From the NCBI RefSeq assembly GCF_037893015.1, contig NC_133658.1, positions 170,990,659 to 171,054,658 on the forward strand: 64,000 bases of DNA, written 5' to 3'. Below the pieces are notes generated by a model. It searched no databases. It saw only the letters and a list, made by a program, of their open reading frames with translations, and had not been told where the DNA came from. Source of the stretch: Macrotis lagotis (taxonomy: Eukaryota > Chordata > Mammalia > Peramelemorphia > Peramelidae). Made by a program: the position numbers and the translations under genes. This document shows, piece by piece, positions 22,238 to 34,439 of this stretch. Every line of letters starts with the position of its first letter. Positions within the stretch are counted from its first letter, which is position 1.

Positions 22238-22384
22238 TTTTAGGTTTTTGCAAGGCAAATGGGGTTAAATGGCTTGCCCAAGCCCACACAGCTAGGTAAT
22301 TATTAAGTGTCTGAGACCGGATTTGAACCCAGGTACTCCTGACTCCAGGGCCGGTGCTTTATCCACTATGCCATCTAGCCATCC
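22238..22384 (-). repeat. CORE-SINE
   Basis: Near-consensus antisense copy. Flanks ggttgactttttt at 22225 and 22386 form the target duplication. Confidence 0.94.
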
Positions 22385-22547
22385 TGGTTGACTTTTTTTC
22401 CATAATTTTTACAATTTTATTGTATTACTCATTTTTTCCTTAATTTTTCCTCAGCCTCTCTAATTTTTAAAGTGCTTTTTAAGTTATTCTGAGAACCCTT
22501 TTTGGACTTGTTACTATTTTACATTTTTTTCTTTGAAAAAGAAGCAG

Positions 22548-22713
22548 CAAGGGGTGGCTAGGTGGCTTAGTGGATAAAGCACCGGCCCTGGAGTCAGGAG
22601 TACCTGGGTTCAAATCCGGTCTCAGACACTTAATAATTACCTAGCTGTGTGGCCTTGGGCAAGCCACTTAACCTCGTTTGCCTTGCAAAAAAAACCTAAA
22701 AAAAAAAAAAAAA
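22548..22713 (+). repeat. CORE-SINE with 14-bp TSD
   Basis: Near-consensus sense copy ending cctaaa plus a long A-run. Target duplication gaaaaagaagcagc at 22534-22547 and 22714-22727. Confidence 0.95.
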
Positions 22714-23480
22714 GAAAAAGAAGCAGCTGTTTTGACTTCACTGTCTCTTTCTAAATTTGAATCCAGATCTTCTCAATCACCATGATAATTATCTATGGCT
22801 GTCTTCTTTGTGTTTGCTTACTCATTTTTTTTTTTAGCAACTTTTATCTTGACTTTTAATTTTATATAAGAGTAAGGCTCTAGTCCCTAGATGTGGGGGG
22901 GCTATTGTCTTAACCTTCATGTTTTTCATGCTGTTGTTTTTTGATTTCTGTTTAGGGGTCTGACCTCATATATACCCTTCTCTACCTCTGAACCTTGACC
23001 AGTGCACCCAGTAACACTGTCACTTGAAATGGTCTTACTGGCTGCCATGGAGTACATGCTTCATTCACCTCTGTCCTAGAATTAAAACTTGGCACCCTTC
23101 TTTCCTGCTAGTGACTACAGCCATCAGGGTCCCACACTTCCATGATCACAGTTATTTGTTCACTCCTCCCCAGCTACAGTCTGGTACCCCTTTGGTCAGT
23201 GCCCCTGGGACCTGAGTCCAGTGTCAGCCTATAGAGGGTTCTTCAATCTTCCCTGATCAGCAAGTGATCAGACTATCTATGAGATGAAAATTGCTAAAGC
23301 TTCTGCTGCTGTAGGACACAACTGCCCCCAGGGTTTGTTGTTTGTTGATTTTGTAATATCTGCCAGGAAATATCTGCACTTCAATCAGGCCCCAACATTC
23401 TGGAAGGCCAGGGCTTTCCCAATATCCTTGCTGTATCCCAACTTTTAATTGTTTTTGCCACATTAAAGTTCACTTTGAGG

Positions 23481-24045
23481 CATAATTTTAAATTATTTGT
23501 GTGGAAATTTGGAAGAGCAAGGTAATTTCCTGTTTAATTCTATCATCTTTCCAGAATCCTCCAATTCTAAAGTATCTCAATAGGGAGTGAGAATTAACCC
23601 TTGGAAGAAAAAAAACACTTATTCCTGGGTACTTTCAAGTTAAAGATATTTCTAGGGGTTAGCTGTTACTCTTAGTGATTTGTGAAAGGCTATCTCACAT
23701 TGATTTCATTCATGAATGAATGGTTAGAAGAACCAAAAAGAGAAGGAAAAATTTGCAAATTTTTTTTCTCTCTGGTACCAGTTAAAGATTGTAGGACAAG
23801 AAAAGTGAGCATGGGTTCAGAGACTGGTCAGTTGCCTCACACATGCAATCCATCATCTTCAAATGTCCTGAGGCTCAGACCAGATTGCTCAATACCAAAA
23901 TTTTCTGACCACCTATGGTTCCCATGTGGAGACTCACCAAAAGAAAGATGGCAGTTCTAGGAAAGCAGGAAAACACTGAACCTTTAATCCAGGGGTGATC
24001 CAAAACCAGAAACTTGATTTTGTAGATCTTTAACGTCTATCCTGA
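23481..24045. other. No feature recognised
   Basis: A 92-codon plus-strand open frame at 23682-23960 resembles nothing I know and has no supporting context. Confidence 0.35.
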
Positions 24046-24049
24046 GGCA

Positions 24050-24305
24050 ACTGGTGCTCAGTAGATAGATCCCTGAGTCTAGAATCAGAAAGATCTAAAT
24101 TCAAATCCAGTTATAGATACTTACTAGCTATATGATTAAGACAAATCATGTCACCTCTATCTGTTTTAGTTTCTTCAACTCTGAAAAAGGGAATAATAAT
24201 AATGTACCTGTATCTTTTGTTGTGAGAATCAAATGAGATTATATTTTTAAAAAGTGCTGAACAGTGCCTGGCAAATAGTAGGCATTCTATAAAAATTCCC
24301 TTTTC
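24050..24305 (+). repeat. MIR-like SINE
   Basis: agatctaaattcaaatccag, acttactagctatatgatta, tcaaatgagattatat and gcctggcaaatagtaggcat. Confidence 0.75.
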
Positions 24306-25111
24306 TCCCCCAACAAAAGGAAGGATAATTGAGGACTGAAATTCAGCACTAGGTTTGATATGTTTTCATTGTATGAGTGGGATGTAGGATGTACCCAAGG
24401 AATAATGCAGTCAGTTCAGAACAATAACTCCCAACTCTTCCAATAATGACTCCATAAATCATTTTTCTTTGAATGAGAAGCTGAGAAATAACTTGAAAGG
24501 ATTATTATTATGGAGTTCTTTAATCTGCATGCTTCACCCACAATAGTGTTATGGAAGAATATTGGGAAAAGTGGGATACTGGAAATTCTTTGGTAGTATA
24601 TGCTAAAATGCATATAATCCACTGGTCAGAAGGTAAATTCTTCTTTATTTTCCCATACCATTGGTTTAGAATCTACTGCAAAATTCCAGTACTGAGAATC
24701 ACTGGCTATTTAGCAGACAATTCAAGGTAACTTGAACCTATGACTTGGTTTACCAATCCATGTTTATCATGAAACATACCCTTCCCCTTTTAGTGGACTA
24801 GAGATGCCAATTGAATAGGCTGCCATATATAGTCAATAAGTACAATTGTTTTGTTTGTTTTAGAAGTATAACTTAAGTTCCCAGTCAAGCATGGGATATT
24901 TTACTTCTAAATAGGGAGAAAATCTTGACACAGCATTGTCTTGCCTGTATGAGGGGAGAATTTGATGTGAGAGCTCAAGAGAGATAGTCTTCATCTCTTT
25001 CCCATGAGAGACCCATATGGTTTTAGACTGTCTGAGTTTGACTGTAGGGAGAAGAAAGAGAAAAATTGTAGATAGGTAGAGAAAGTCAGCTTGTCATCAT
25101 GTTCCTGTTTT
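24306..25111. other. No feature recognised
   Basis: Apparently unique AT-rich sequence; no convincing open frame. Confidence 0.35.
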
Positions 25112-25124
25112 CCAGTTTACCTCT

Positions 25125-25278
25125 TTTTTTTTTAGATTTTTGCAAGGCAAATGGGGTTAAGTGGCTTGCCCAAGGCCACACAGCTAGGTAATTATTAAGT
25201 GTCTGAGACCCAATTTGAACCCAGGTACTCCTGACTCCAAGGCTGGTGCTTTATCCACTACGCCATCTAGCCGCCCCC
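25125..25278 (-). repeat. CORE-SINE with 13-bp TSD
   Basis: Antisense copy. Target duplication ccagtttacctct at 25112-25124 and 25279-25291. Confidence 0.95.
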
Positions 25279-25291
25279 CCAGTTTACCTCT

Positions 25292-26555
25292 CTAGAAACT
25301 TTGGGGTCTTTCTCTTTGAGTAAGATCAAGGCTACCCTCATGATTGTAACTCCAACCCAGAGGAAGAATTCATTCATTCCTTGTATTTTCTGGCATATTC
25401 TAATCTATATAATTTCTCTGATTTCAGTTTACTATTTTCTTGGATAAATGGGTTTACTTGATATTCATATTTGCAATACTCTATTTGGTGAGATGGGACC
25501 AAGCCTGTGAGTATAAACTAATTATTCTTTATTAAGGGATAGTGACCAGAGAAGCTAGCAGCCTTTTTGTCTGTACCAATCATGCCCCTAAACCAGCAAT
25601 ATTTAAGGGAGTCACAATGCAAGTCCAATATCCCTCTTTCAAAATACAATAGAGGGACTAGCTTCATACCCCCTTTTCCTGTAGCAAGAGTAAGTCTCCC
25701 TTGGAGAAGGATGGGCAAGATTCCATAGATATCTATCAATGTCTACACAAGTGGGAAGCACTTATCTAACATAATTGAGGCTTCTGCTGGAGGACTGTGC
25801 CACTCTGCAGTGATAGTAATGTAAATGGAGGAGAGGGATTGAGTAGGAACTCTTACTGAAATCATATACATAAGAGGCAGGTAGAGAAAACAAAGTGTTA
25901 TAGTCTTAAAGAAAGTGAAAAAAAGTTTTTATACTTTATTGTTATTTAAATAAATTAATATAAATTGGTTTTTTCCAAAGGGATATAGACAGAAATGTCA
26001 TAAAAAGAGCCAAAGTACAGTACAAACTATTCCCCAGACTGGGGAATACTCTCCCCTCTACCACTCCAGAACCTGGGAAGAGGAAACTCAAACTTAAATC
26101 GATACTACAAAGTATATTTATTTCTGATTGCAGTACAGGCAATGAATGAATTTCTCTTTTGCAGCATGACGTAATATCTGATTTCAGGTTGATCCACTGC
26201 TGGCCTGGGTCATACAAGTCATTTCTCAGGAGCCAACTGGCTCACTAGGCTTGATGGGCAGCATATTCTAGTTTGGATTCCTAGCGCTGGATTCTGCTTT
26301 CCCAGTTTTAAAGTTTCATTAAAGCCCTGTACCAAAGGAAAGAATATGTAACAGAAGGCCACAACCTAAACACAGGGAAACCAGGCTCTTATGGGTCAAA
26401 CTGGTAGGGAAGGGCAAGGTTAGCCCATATCTATTGTCCCCTAAAGCTCAGTAAATTGTCATTATCCCTCATGGCCAAAGGAAAGAAAAAGAATAATTCT
26501 CCAATGGTGCCTTTGGGATATACTATAAATAAACTAAGTAGCTTATCAAAAGGTC
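25292..26555. other. No gene recognised
   Basis: About 1.26 kb without a repeat I can name. The 35-base stretch near 25370-25410 (attttctggcatattctaat) resembles 3210-3235, hinting at an unnamed dispersed repeat. Open frames (91 codons at most) look random. Confidence 0.35.
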
Positions 26556-26835
26556 TTTTTATTGTTATTTTATTTTATTTTTTCTAATTACATGCAAAGA
26601 TACTTTTCAACATTCATCTTTTTTTGCCAGTTTTGAGTTCCACATTTTTTGGCCACCTTCCCTTCCCTTCTCCTTCCCCAAGGCAGCAAACAATTTGACA
26701 TAGATTGTACATATACAATCATATTTAATATATTTCCATATTAGTTATGCTGTAAAAGAAGAATTGCAACAAAAGGGAAAAAAAAGAGAAAGGGAAAACA
26801 TTAAAAGTTTTTAAAAGTGAACATAGTATGTCAAA
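26556..26835 (-). repeat. L1 type-C 3' end
   Basis: taattacatgcaaagatact, gttttgagttccacattttt, tccatattagttatgctgta: antisense 3' UTR. Confidence 0.85.
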
Positions 26836-26964
26836 AGGCTTTTTCTTCACATTTTATATCATCCTGAACTTTCAGAAATGGACTCCAGGCTCACCAATAT
26901 CCATATCAGTCCTCTCCATAAGCTTCCAGAATTGAGGCTCTCAGTGGCCAGTTATACTAGCATT

Positions 26965-28935
26965 TCTAGAATTAGTCAATCAATTAATAAACATTTTTTA
27001 AGCACCTATCAAGGGTGAGGTCTTGACCAAAGCCCTGGAGGGTATAAAAAGAGACTAAAGGCAGTCCCTGCCCTGAAGAATCATACAAATTAATGAAGAC
27101 CAGAAGTAAACAAATAAATACAAAAGCAAACTAACTATAAGTAGAAAATAATTAACTGAAGGAAAGTAGTAAAAGTAAAAGGGAATGGGGAAGGTGGAAG
27201 TTTAGGAAGTGTAATTAAAGGAGGACAGGGAGGGCAGAAATTAGAGTGGACTAGGGAGAGCATTCCAACAGGAGATAATATCTGGAACTAGAGATAGTAT
27301 CTTGTTCTTAGAATAATCAGGAGGCCAATGTCATTGGATCAAAGAGTACTTGTTGGGAGTAAGGTGTCGGAAGAACTTTCCTTATGAGGGACTTTGAATG
27401 ACAAAGTATTTTGTGTTTGCCCAGGAGAGATGGGAATTTAGGGAAGCCTGGAGGGATCTGCATGAACTGATGCTGAGTGTGATGAGCAGAACCAGAAAAG
27501 CACTGTACACCCTAACAGCAACATGGGGGTGATGATCAACCTTGATGGACTCACTGATTCCTTCAGTGCAACAATCAGGGACAATTTGGGGCTGTCTGCA
27601 GTGGAGAATACCATCTGTATCCAGAGAAAGAACTGTGGAGTTTGAACAAAGACCAAGGGCTATTACCTTAAATTTAGAAAAAAAAAACCCTGATATCTTA
27701 TTGTCTGATCTTGCTATCTCATGTACTTTATGTTTCTTCCTTAAGGATATGATTTCTCTCTCATTACACTCAATTTGGAACAATGTATACCATGGAAACA
27801 ATGTAAAGACTGGCAAATTGCCTTCTGTGGGGGGGTGGGGAGGCAAGTAAGATTAGGGGGAAAATTGTAAAACCCAAAATAAATCAAATCTTTAAGTACA
27901 AAAAAAAAGTATTTTGTGTTTGCTTCAGGAGGTAGTGGAAACCACGGGAGTTATTGAGTGCGGTATGGGTTTGGGGGGAGGGGACTTGATCAAAACTGTG
28001 TTTTAGGAAAATCACTTTAGAGGCTGAATAGAGAATAGATTGGAGCAGGGAGAGACTTGAGGCAGGAAGACCACCCACCTGCAGTCTATTGCAATAATCC
28101 AGGTGTTAAGTGATGAGGTCCTGCCCTATAGTGGTGGCAGTGTCAGAGGAGAAAAGGTGTATTAAGAGATGCTGAAAAAGTGAAATCAGCAGACTTTGGC
28201 AACAGTTTGGATATTGGGCGGGGGGAGGGGGGAAACAAGAGGTGAGAGAAAGGAATGCAGTATGACGTCTAGGATTTTGTGCCTGAGGGACTTGGGAGGA
28301 TGGTTTTTCCTTAAATAATAAAAGAGGGAGAAGAGGGCTTAGAGAGAAAGATAATGAGTTCTGTCACGGACATTGAGCTTAAGATGAGTACTAGACATCC
28401 CATTTGAGAAGTCTAAAAGGTAATCGGAGATGCCAGATTGGAGATCAGCAAAGAGATTGGGGCAGGATATTTTGAGAATCATCAATATAGAGATGGTAAT
28501 TAAATCCATGAGAGTTAATGAGCTTACCAAAGTAGTACAAAGGAAGAAGAGAAGAGGACCCAGAACAGAACCTATTGATAAAGGGTATGATCCAAAGCAG
28601 ACAGAGAAGAAGCAGTCAGATAAATAGAAGGAAAACCAGTAGAGAGCAGCATCCGAAAAATCTAGAAAGGAGAGCATCAGGGAGGGCATCATAAAAGGCT
28701 GCTTGCTGAGAGATCAGAGAGATTGAGGATTGAGAAAAGGAAATTGGATATGGTGACTTAAGAAATCATTGGTAAATTTGGAGAGAGCAATTTTGGTGGA
28801 ACGTTGTAAACCATATTGTAAGAGTGTTAAAAAAAGAGTTTGAGGAGAGAAAGTGGAGGCAACTATTGTTGATTGTAAACCAAATTGTAAGAGGTTAAAA
28901 AGAGAGTGAGAGGAGAGAAAGTGGAGGCAGCTATT
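26965..28935 (-). pseudogene. L2 LINE with reverse-transcriptase remnant
   Basis: Antisense L2 starts with its terminus (tcaatcaattaataaacatt) and 3' UTR. The body then reads on the minus strand as decayed RT. A 117-codon open frame at 28339-28692 holds an L2/CR1 RT-like block (FYLSD, then SVLGPLLF) and a downstream ISDYLLD-like segment. The catalytic aspartates are not clearly preserved. Split by a type-A L1 at 27421-27905. Confidence 0.85.
27421..27905 (+). repeat. 5'-truncated L1 type A with 18-bp TSD
   Basis: Last codons of ORF2 plus complete 3' UTR and A-tail. Target duplication aaagtattttgtgtttgc at 27403-27420 and 27906-27923, inside the L2. Confidence 0.96.
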
Positions 28936-29465
28936 GTTGACAGAAATTCTATTCCAAAAAACAGTGGGGAATGTCAGTATCCTTGCTTTACTCCCATATT
29001 TATTGGAAAAAATTCCTACTGTTTTCTGTTTCATATAATGTTAGCCCTTAATTTTATATATGTACTTTTGATTAAATGTACATACATTTATTTGTGTAAG
29101 TATATATCTATACATTTTAAATCATGTGCCTTCATAGGATAAAGGAGGATTATACTTTTTTCAGAGGCTTTTTCCCCAGCTGTTGACATAATCATATGGT
29201 TTTGAATTGTTTACATTATTATGTTAATTGTTTTCCTAACAAAGAACTATCCTTGTATCTCTGGTATAAATTCAATTTGATGATAATAATCTTTCATGAG
29301 CTGCTGCATGATTTTATTTTTAAAATTCTAATTGATATTGATATTAACCTATAGTTTGCTTTTTTGTTTTAGAACTGTATTTGTTTAATAATAAAAAAGA
29401 ATTTGTTGGAAGATGTTTGCTTTGTCTTTTTTTAGGATAATTTTCAAAGAATAGGTCTTAATTAT

Positions 29466-29626
29466 CTTTTTTTGACTTATTTTTTTTTTTGCAAGGCATT
29501 AGGGTTAAGTGGCTTGCCTAAGGCCACACCGCTAGGTAATTATTAAGTCTCTGAGATCGGATTTGAACTCAGGTAGTCCTGACTCCAGGACCTGTGCTCT
29601 ATCCACTGTACCACCTAGCTGCCCCC
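29466..29626 (-). repeat. CORE-SINE
   Basis: Antisense copy after a T-run. Flanking cttaattat on both sides. Confidence 0.92.
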
Positions 29627-29655
29627 TTAATTATTCCTTAAAAGTTTCATATATG

Positions 29656-29808
29656 GAGGGGTGGCTTAGTGGTGTAGTGGATAAAGCACTGGCCTTGGAG
29701 TCAGGAGTATCTGAATTCAAATCCGGTCTTAGACACTTAATAATTACCTAGTGGTGTGGCCTTGGGCAAGCTACTTAACCCCATTTGCCTTGCAAAAACC
29801 TAAAAAAA
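29656..29808 (+). repeat. CORE-SINE
   Basis: Sense copy. Flanks tttcatatatggag and ttttatatatgagag are an imperfect target duplication. Confidence 0.92.
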
Positions 29809-29821
29809 AATTTTATATATG

Positions 29822-29975
29822 AGAGCAATCAGGTATCAGTGGATAGAGCACTAGTCCTAAAGTCAGGAAGACCTGAATTCAAATTTGATCTCAGACACTT
29901 AATAATAGCCTAGCTGTGTGACCTTGGGCAAGTCACTTAACCCCATTGCCTTGAATAAATTTAAAAAAATTTAAA
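29822..29975 (+). repeat. CORE-SINE, older subtype
   Basis: Diverged sense copy with tail ttgaataaatttaaaa in place of ttgcaaaaa, directly after the previous SINE. Confidence 0.88.
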
Positions 29976-31641
29976 AAATAAGTTTTTATAGAACTCACTC
30001 ATAAATCCATCAGGTTTGCAATTTTTGTTTGAAATCCCTTTACAGCTAGTTCAATTTTTTTTTCAAAATTGGATTGAGTCTTATGGGTTTATGAACTTGT
30101 CTTCCTCAGACTTCTAAAGATGGAAGCAAGGGCAAATAACTGAGAACAAAAGAGTAGCATAAATCCCCTAGAATTCTGTCAGGAGTGCTAAAATTCACTT
30201 CAGAATTAGCTGAAGCTGGCAGTGAAATTTTAGCACAACAAAAGATTATTTTAAAAATATATGCTTGCTTTACCAATCAAACTTCCAAAAATTACTCTAA
30301 TGAACTAGAAAAAAATGTATCTAAATTCAAATGGAGAAACAAAAAGTCAAGAATATCAAGAGATTTAATGAAAAAAATTCAAAAAAAGGTGGCTTAGCTT
30401 TACCAAATCTAAAATTATGTTATAAAGCATCAGTCATCAAAACGGTCTGGTTCTGGCTAAGAAATAGAGTGGTGGATCAGTGGAAAAAATTATAGTAATC
30501 TGTTCTTTGATAAACCCCAAAAGCCCAGCTTCTGAAATAAGAACTCACTCTTTGAATAAAAACTGCTGAGAAAATTGGAAGACAGTATGGCAGAAACTTG
30601 GATTAGATCAACACCTCACACCCTATACCAAGATAAGATCAAAATGGGTACAGAATTTAGACATAAAAGACAATAGTATAAGTAAATTAGGAGAACAAAG
30701 AATATTTTTATCTGTCAGACTATGGAAAGGGAAGCTATTTAGGACAAAGGAAGAGATAGAGAACTTCATTAAAAACAAATTAGATAATTTTGATTATATT
30801 CAATTAAAAAGCTTTTGAACAAACAAAACCACTGTAACCAAGATCAAAAGAAATGTAGTAAACTGGGAAATGGTTTTTACAACTAGTATTTCTGACAAAG
30901 GATTCATTTCTAAAATATATAGAGAGAACTGAGTCAAATTTATAAAACAAAACAAGTCATTCCACAATTGACAAATGGTCAAAGGATATGCAAAGGCTAT
31001 ATGCAGTACCACTCTGAGGTGGTACCTCAAACCTCTCAAGTAGCCAATATGATCAGAAAAGACAGTGATTAATGTTGGAAGAGACTAATGCATTGTTGGT
31101 GAGTTGTGAACTGATCCAACCCTTCTGGAGAGCAATCTGGAATTATACCCAAAGGGCAATAAAAATGTGCATACCCTTTGATCCAGCAATACCTCCACTG
31201 GGTCTATACCCTGAAGAGATCATGAAAAAGGGTAAAAACATCACTTGTACAAAAATATTCATAGCAGCCCTGTTTGTGGTGGCAAAGAAATGGAAATTAA
31301 GTGAATGTCCATCAATTGGGGAATGGTTGAACAAATTGTGGTATATGTACATTATGAACACTATCATTCTATTAGAAACCAAGAGGAATGGGAATTCAGA
31401 AAAGCTTAGAAAGAACTGCATGTACTAATTCTGAGTGAGATGAGCAGAACCAGAAGAACATTATACACCCTAACAGCAACATGGGGTGATGGTCAACCTT
31501 AATGGACTTGCTCATTCCATCAGTACAATGATCAGGGACAACTTTGAGGTATCCATGATGGAGAATATCATCTGTATCCAGAGAAAGAATTGTTGAGTTT
31601 AAACAAAAACCAAAGACTATTACCTTCAATTAAAAAAAAAA

Positions 31642-31803
31642 GTTGGGGTGGCTAGGTGGCACAGTGGATAGAGCACTGGCCCTGGCTGGAGTCAGGAGTG
31701 CCTGAGTTCAAATCCAGCCTCAGACATGTGATACTTACCTAGCTGTGTGGCCTTGGGCAAGCCACTTAACCCCATTACTTTGCAAAAAAATAAAAATAAA
31801 AAT
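31642..31803 (+). repeat. CORE-SINE in L1 3' UTR
   Basis: Sense copy with a ctgg duplication after ggccctgg and a tail of aaaat units. Flanks aaaaaagttgg on both sides. Confidence 0.93.
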
Positions 31804-32002
31804 AAAAAAGTTGGATTATTTACTACATAATGTTGTTATCTCTAATACTTTATTTTTTCCTCAAGGATATATTTTTTCTCTCAACATATTCAATTTTGAA
31901 TAATGCATAGCATGGAAACAAGGTGAAAATTATCAAATTGCCTTCTGTGGGGAGAAGGAGGCAGGGAAGGTAGGGTGGGGGGGGAGTATAAAATTCAAAA
32001 CC

Positions 32003-32105
32003 TTAACAAGTAAAGACTGACAAATTGCCTTCTGTGGGGGGTGGGGGGAGGGAAGTAAGATTAGGGGAAAAATTGTAAAACTCAAAATAAATAAAATCTT
32101 AAAAA
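32003..32105 (+). repeat. Very short type-A L1 insert in a type-B 3' UTR
   Basis: gactgacaaattgccttctg through aaactcaaaataaataaaat. Flanks aaaaccttaac and aaaaccttacc are the duplicated target in the older L1. Confidence 0.8.
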
Positions 32106-32212
32106 ATAAAACCTTACCTAAAACTACTATTTTATATAATTGGAAAAGAAATAAAATATTTAGTTAATTAAAAAAAGAGAGCTTTAAAAAATAAAAATCC
32201 CTTCTTTTCAAA

Positions 32213-32530
32213 AAAAAAGAAAGAACTGTGGAGTTTAAACAAAGACTAAAGATTACTATCTTCAATTTTTAAGAAAAGGTTGTCTTATATACTACATAAT
32301 TTTGTTTTCTCTAATTTATTTTTTTCCTCAAGGATATGTTTTTTTCTCTCAATACATTCAATTTTGACCAATGCATAGTATGGAAGCATGTAAAGATTAT
32401 CAGATTGCCTTCTATGGGGGTGGGGAATTATAAAATTCAAAACCTTACAAAAAATGATAGGTAGAAACTACTATTGTGTATTATTGGAAATCAAATCAAA
32501 TATTTATATAATAATAAAAAAGAAAAATAA
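32213..32530 (+). repeat. L1 type-B 3' end, second copy
   Basis: agaaagaactgtggagttta through aatgataggtagaaactact, with an A-rich end, right after the previous L1. Confidence 0.85.
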
Positions 32531-32649
32531 ATAAAATTCATGTTACGAAAAATAGTTTCATCAAGAAAGGAATAAGATTATTTCTGAGAATGAGAAGGCT
32601 TATATGGATAATGAGAAGACAGGGTCACAGTTTCTTTTTTGCTTCTTCT

Positions 32650-33620
32650 CTTTCTGAAGGACAGTGGTATCAGGACTGGGAAGGATAGAAGCAAAAATGG
32701 TTAGCAAAGAGTGGAAACCCAAGATAAGTGAAAAGATGATAAGATAATACACAGATATGCTCAGTAAATTCAATTCACCAGGTCTGTATGAACTATGTCT
32801 GAAGGTTCTGAAAGAATCTGCAGATATGAATGCTTATCCAGTATCAATAATCTATGAAGATATTGGATAATGGGTAAGGACCCTTAGGACTAGAGAAAGG
32901 AAAATCTTGTGCCAATTGTTTTTAAAAGAGAGGAGAGGGAAATCTGAAAACTAATGGTGAATTTAACTTTAATCCTGGCTAAATTCAATTGCTCATTATT
33001 GAAGGAGTGGTTTGTAAGAGCTGGCATTATTTTTTAAAATATAGATCATGAAAACCAACTTCATTTCTTCTTTATTTTGAGAGGGTAACTTGCTTAATGC
33101 CTCATGGAATCATTGATTTAGAGCTGGAAGGGACCTTAGAGTTTGTCTATTCTAATCCTCTCATTTTATAGAAGGAATGGAGACCCAGAAGGTCACATAG
33201 GTAACAGCACCACCATGTTTAAAACTTCCAACTCCAAACCCATTTCCACTAAATATTCTGCTGCAAACACATAGAATAATTATACCTAAAAGTACTAAAT
33301 AAAATGTCTTGCTTACAAACCAGATGGAGACATGTGGGCTAGATGATTACATAATTACTAGGCTCAAAATGTAGTCATTAATGGCATAATGTTATTTTAG
33401 AACAAGGAAGAAGTGTTCTAAGGAATACTCACTTGGCCCGGTATTTTTTAGCATTTTTATAAGCAAGCTGAATGATGGCATGCTTATCAAATTCACAAAT
33501 AGTGTAAGGCATAGTTAACAAAATGGATGACAAAATGTAAAAATATTTCAAGAGACTGAAAATATGGGCCAATCAACAAAGAAAAATATAATTGAAACAG
33601 AGATGAATTTCTATATGGTT
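32650..33620 (+). repeat. CR1/L3-type LINE remnant
   Basis: gttaacccagataag-like text, then tggcccggtattttttagca, atggcatgcttatcaaattc: the CR1/L3 RT region in sense. Broken by a THER1-like SINE at 33112-33215. Confidence 0.65.
33112..33215 (-). repeat. THER1-like SINE fragment
   Basis: gagctggaagggaccttaga and cattttatagaaggaatgga. Confidence 0.65.
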
Positions 33621-33824
33621 TCTTTATGTTTGGGACACATTCTTTTTAAATTTTGAGTTAAAAATTCTCTCCCTCTCTCCTACCCTCTCCTCTACAAATG
33701 AGGAAGCCAAAAAATATTAGATCCTTAAAAAATACCTACAGTTAGTTTCAAAATATAATTAATTTCACAATTATAGTATGAGGAAGCCTGGAAAGACAAT
33801 AGTTTTTCTGAAAAAGATGAGTAT

Positions 33825-33983
33825 GGGGGCAGCTAGGTGGCGAAGTGGATAAAGCACTGGCCCTGGAGTCAGGCATGCCTGGGTTCAAATCTGATCTCAG
33901 ACACTTAATTACCTAGCTGTATGGCCTTGGGCAAGCCACTTAACCCTATTTGCCTTGCAAAAAAAAAACAAACCTAAAAAAAA
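33825..33983 (+). repeat. CORE-SINE
   Basis: Sense copy (ggcagctaggtggcgaagtg) lacking one taataa step, with an A-rich tail ending cctaaaaaaaa. Confidence 0.92.
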
Positions 33984-34287
33984 GATCTGAGGATTTAAGT
34001 GAGCTGCAGTACAATATAAGTCATAGTGTGAGATAGCAGCCAAAAAACTACAATAAGAATAATTCTGTATCCAGATTTAGAGATGTAAGAGTTCCAACAT
34101 AATAAAATCATAAATACTAGAAAACTAACAAATCAGAAACTCCCAAATAAATACTTTAAAAAATTCTAAAAGTGAAAAAAGAATTTAATATAACCTAAAG
34201 CAAAAAAGTCTTTGAATTAAAATATAATTAGGAGCTGTTTTTTAAAAATAAACTTAGTTAACTTTATTTTTTTAAAAGATGAAAATC

Positions 34288-34439
34288 GGGGCGGCTAGGT
34301 GGGGCAGTGGATAAAGCACCAGCCCTGAAGTCAGGAGTACCTGGGTTCAAATCCGGTCTCAGACACTTAATAATTACCTAGCTATGTGGCCTTGGGCAAG
34401 CCACTTAACCTCATTTGCCTTGCAAAAACCAAAAAAAAA
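34288..34439 (+). repeat. CORE-SINE with 14-bp TSD
   Basis: Sense copy. Target duplication aaaagatgaaaatc at 34274-34287 and 34440-34453. Confidence 0.95.

Larger units (their letters stand above)
20060..23480 (-). repeat. Long decayed L1 (ORF1 to ORF2 3' end) with large ORF2 deletion
   Basis: Reading rightwards gives antisense L1. ORF2 3' end lies at 20100-20620 (gttccaccaacaacatatta, ctttgaccatttatcaatta), and ORF2 RT/thumb text at 20700-21345. The start of the endonuclease domain (gattctggtttttaatcc, tgagttcattctattcaca) lies at 21360-21450. A pyrimidine-rich inter-ORF region is at 21450-22080. ORF1 coiled-coil text is at 22080-22830, and a more GC-rich 5' UTR-like stretch at 22830-23480. 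Most of ORF2 is missing at about 21345-21365. Broken by one L1 insert and three SINEs. Confidence 0.75.
28936..30110 (-). repeat. L1 ORF2 RT-region remnant with three SINEs
   Basis: Antisense RT text: gtcagtatccttgctttact, cagaggctttttccccagct, gataatcatatggtttt-like, ctatccttgtatctctggta, ctcataaatccatcaggttt. Heavily decayed. Confidence 0.75.
30230..32170 (+). pseudogene. L1 ORF2 C-terminal half and type-B 3' UTR
   Basis: Sense L1 ORF2 from the region aatggagaaacaaaaag through actgggaaatggtttttaca to the C-terminal domain. A 118-codon open frame at 31072-31428 keeps IPFDPAIP and FIAALF, motifs of the L1 ORF2p C-terminus. The 3' UTR continues past a SINE (31642-31803) and ends in type-B text near 32170. 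Stops and frameshifts upstream make it non-functional. Confidence 0.88.

Noticed and set aside
27382..27850. Overlapping open frames of 72-154 codons on both strands
   Set aside because: They are the L1 type-A ORF2 end and 3' UTR, and recur nearly identically at 16.46-16.90 kb.
28339..28692. Possible host gene on the minus strand (117 codons)
   Set aside because: The SVLGPLLF-type block is L2/CR1 reverse transcriptase and the surrounding DNA is L2.
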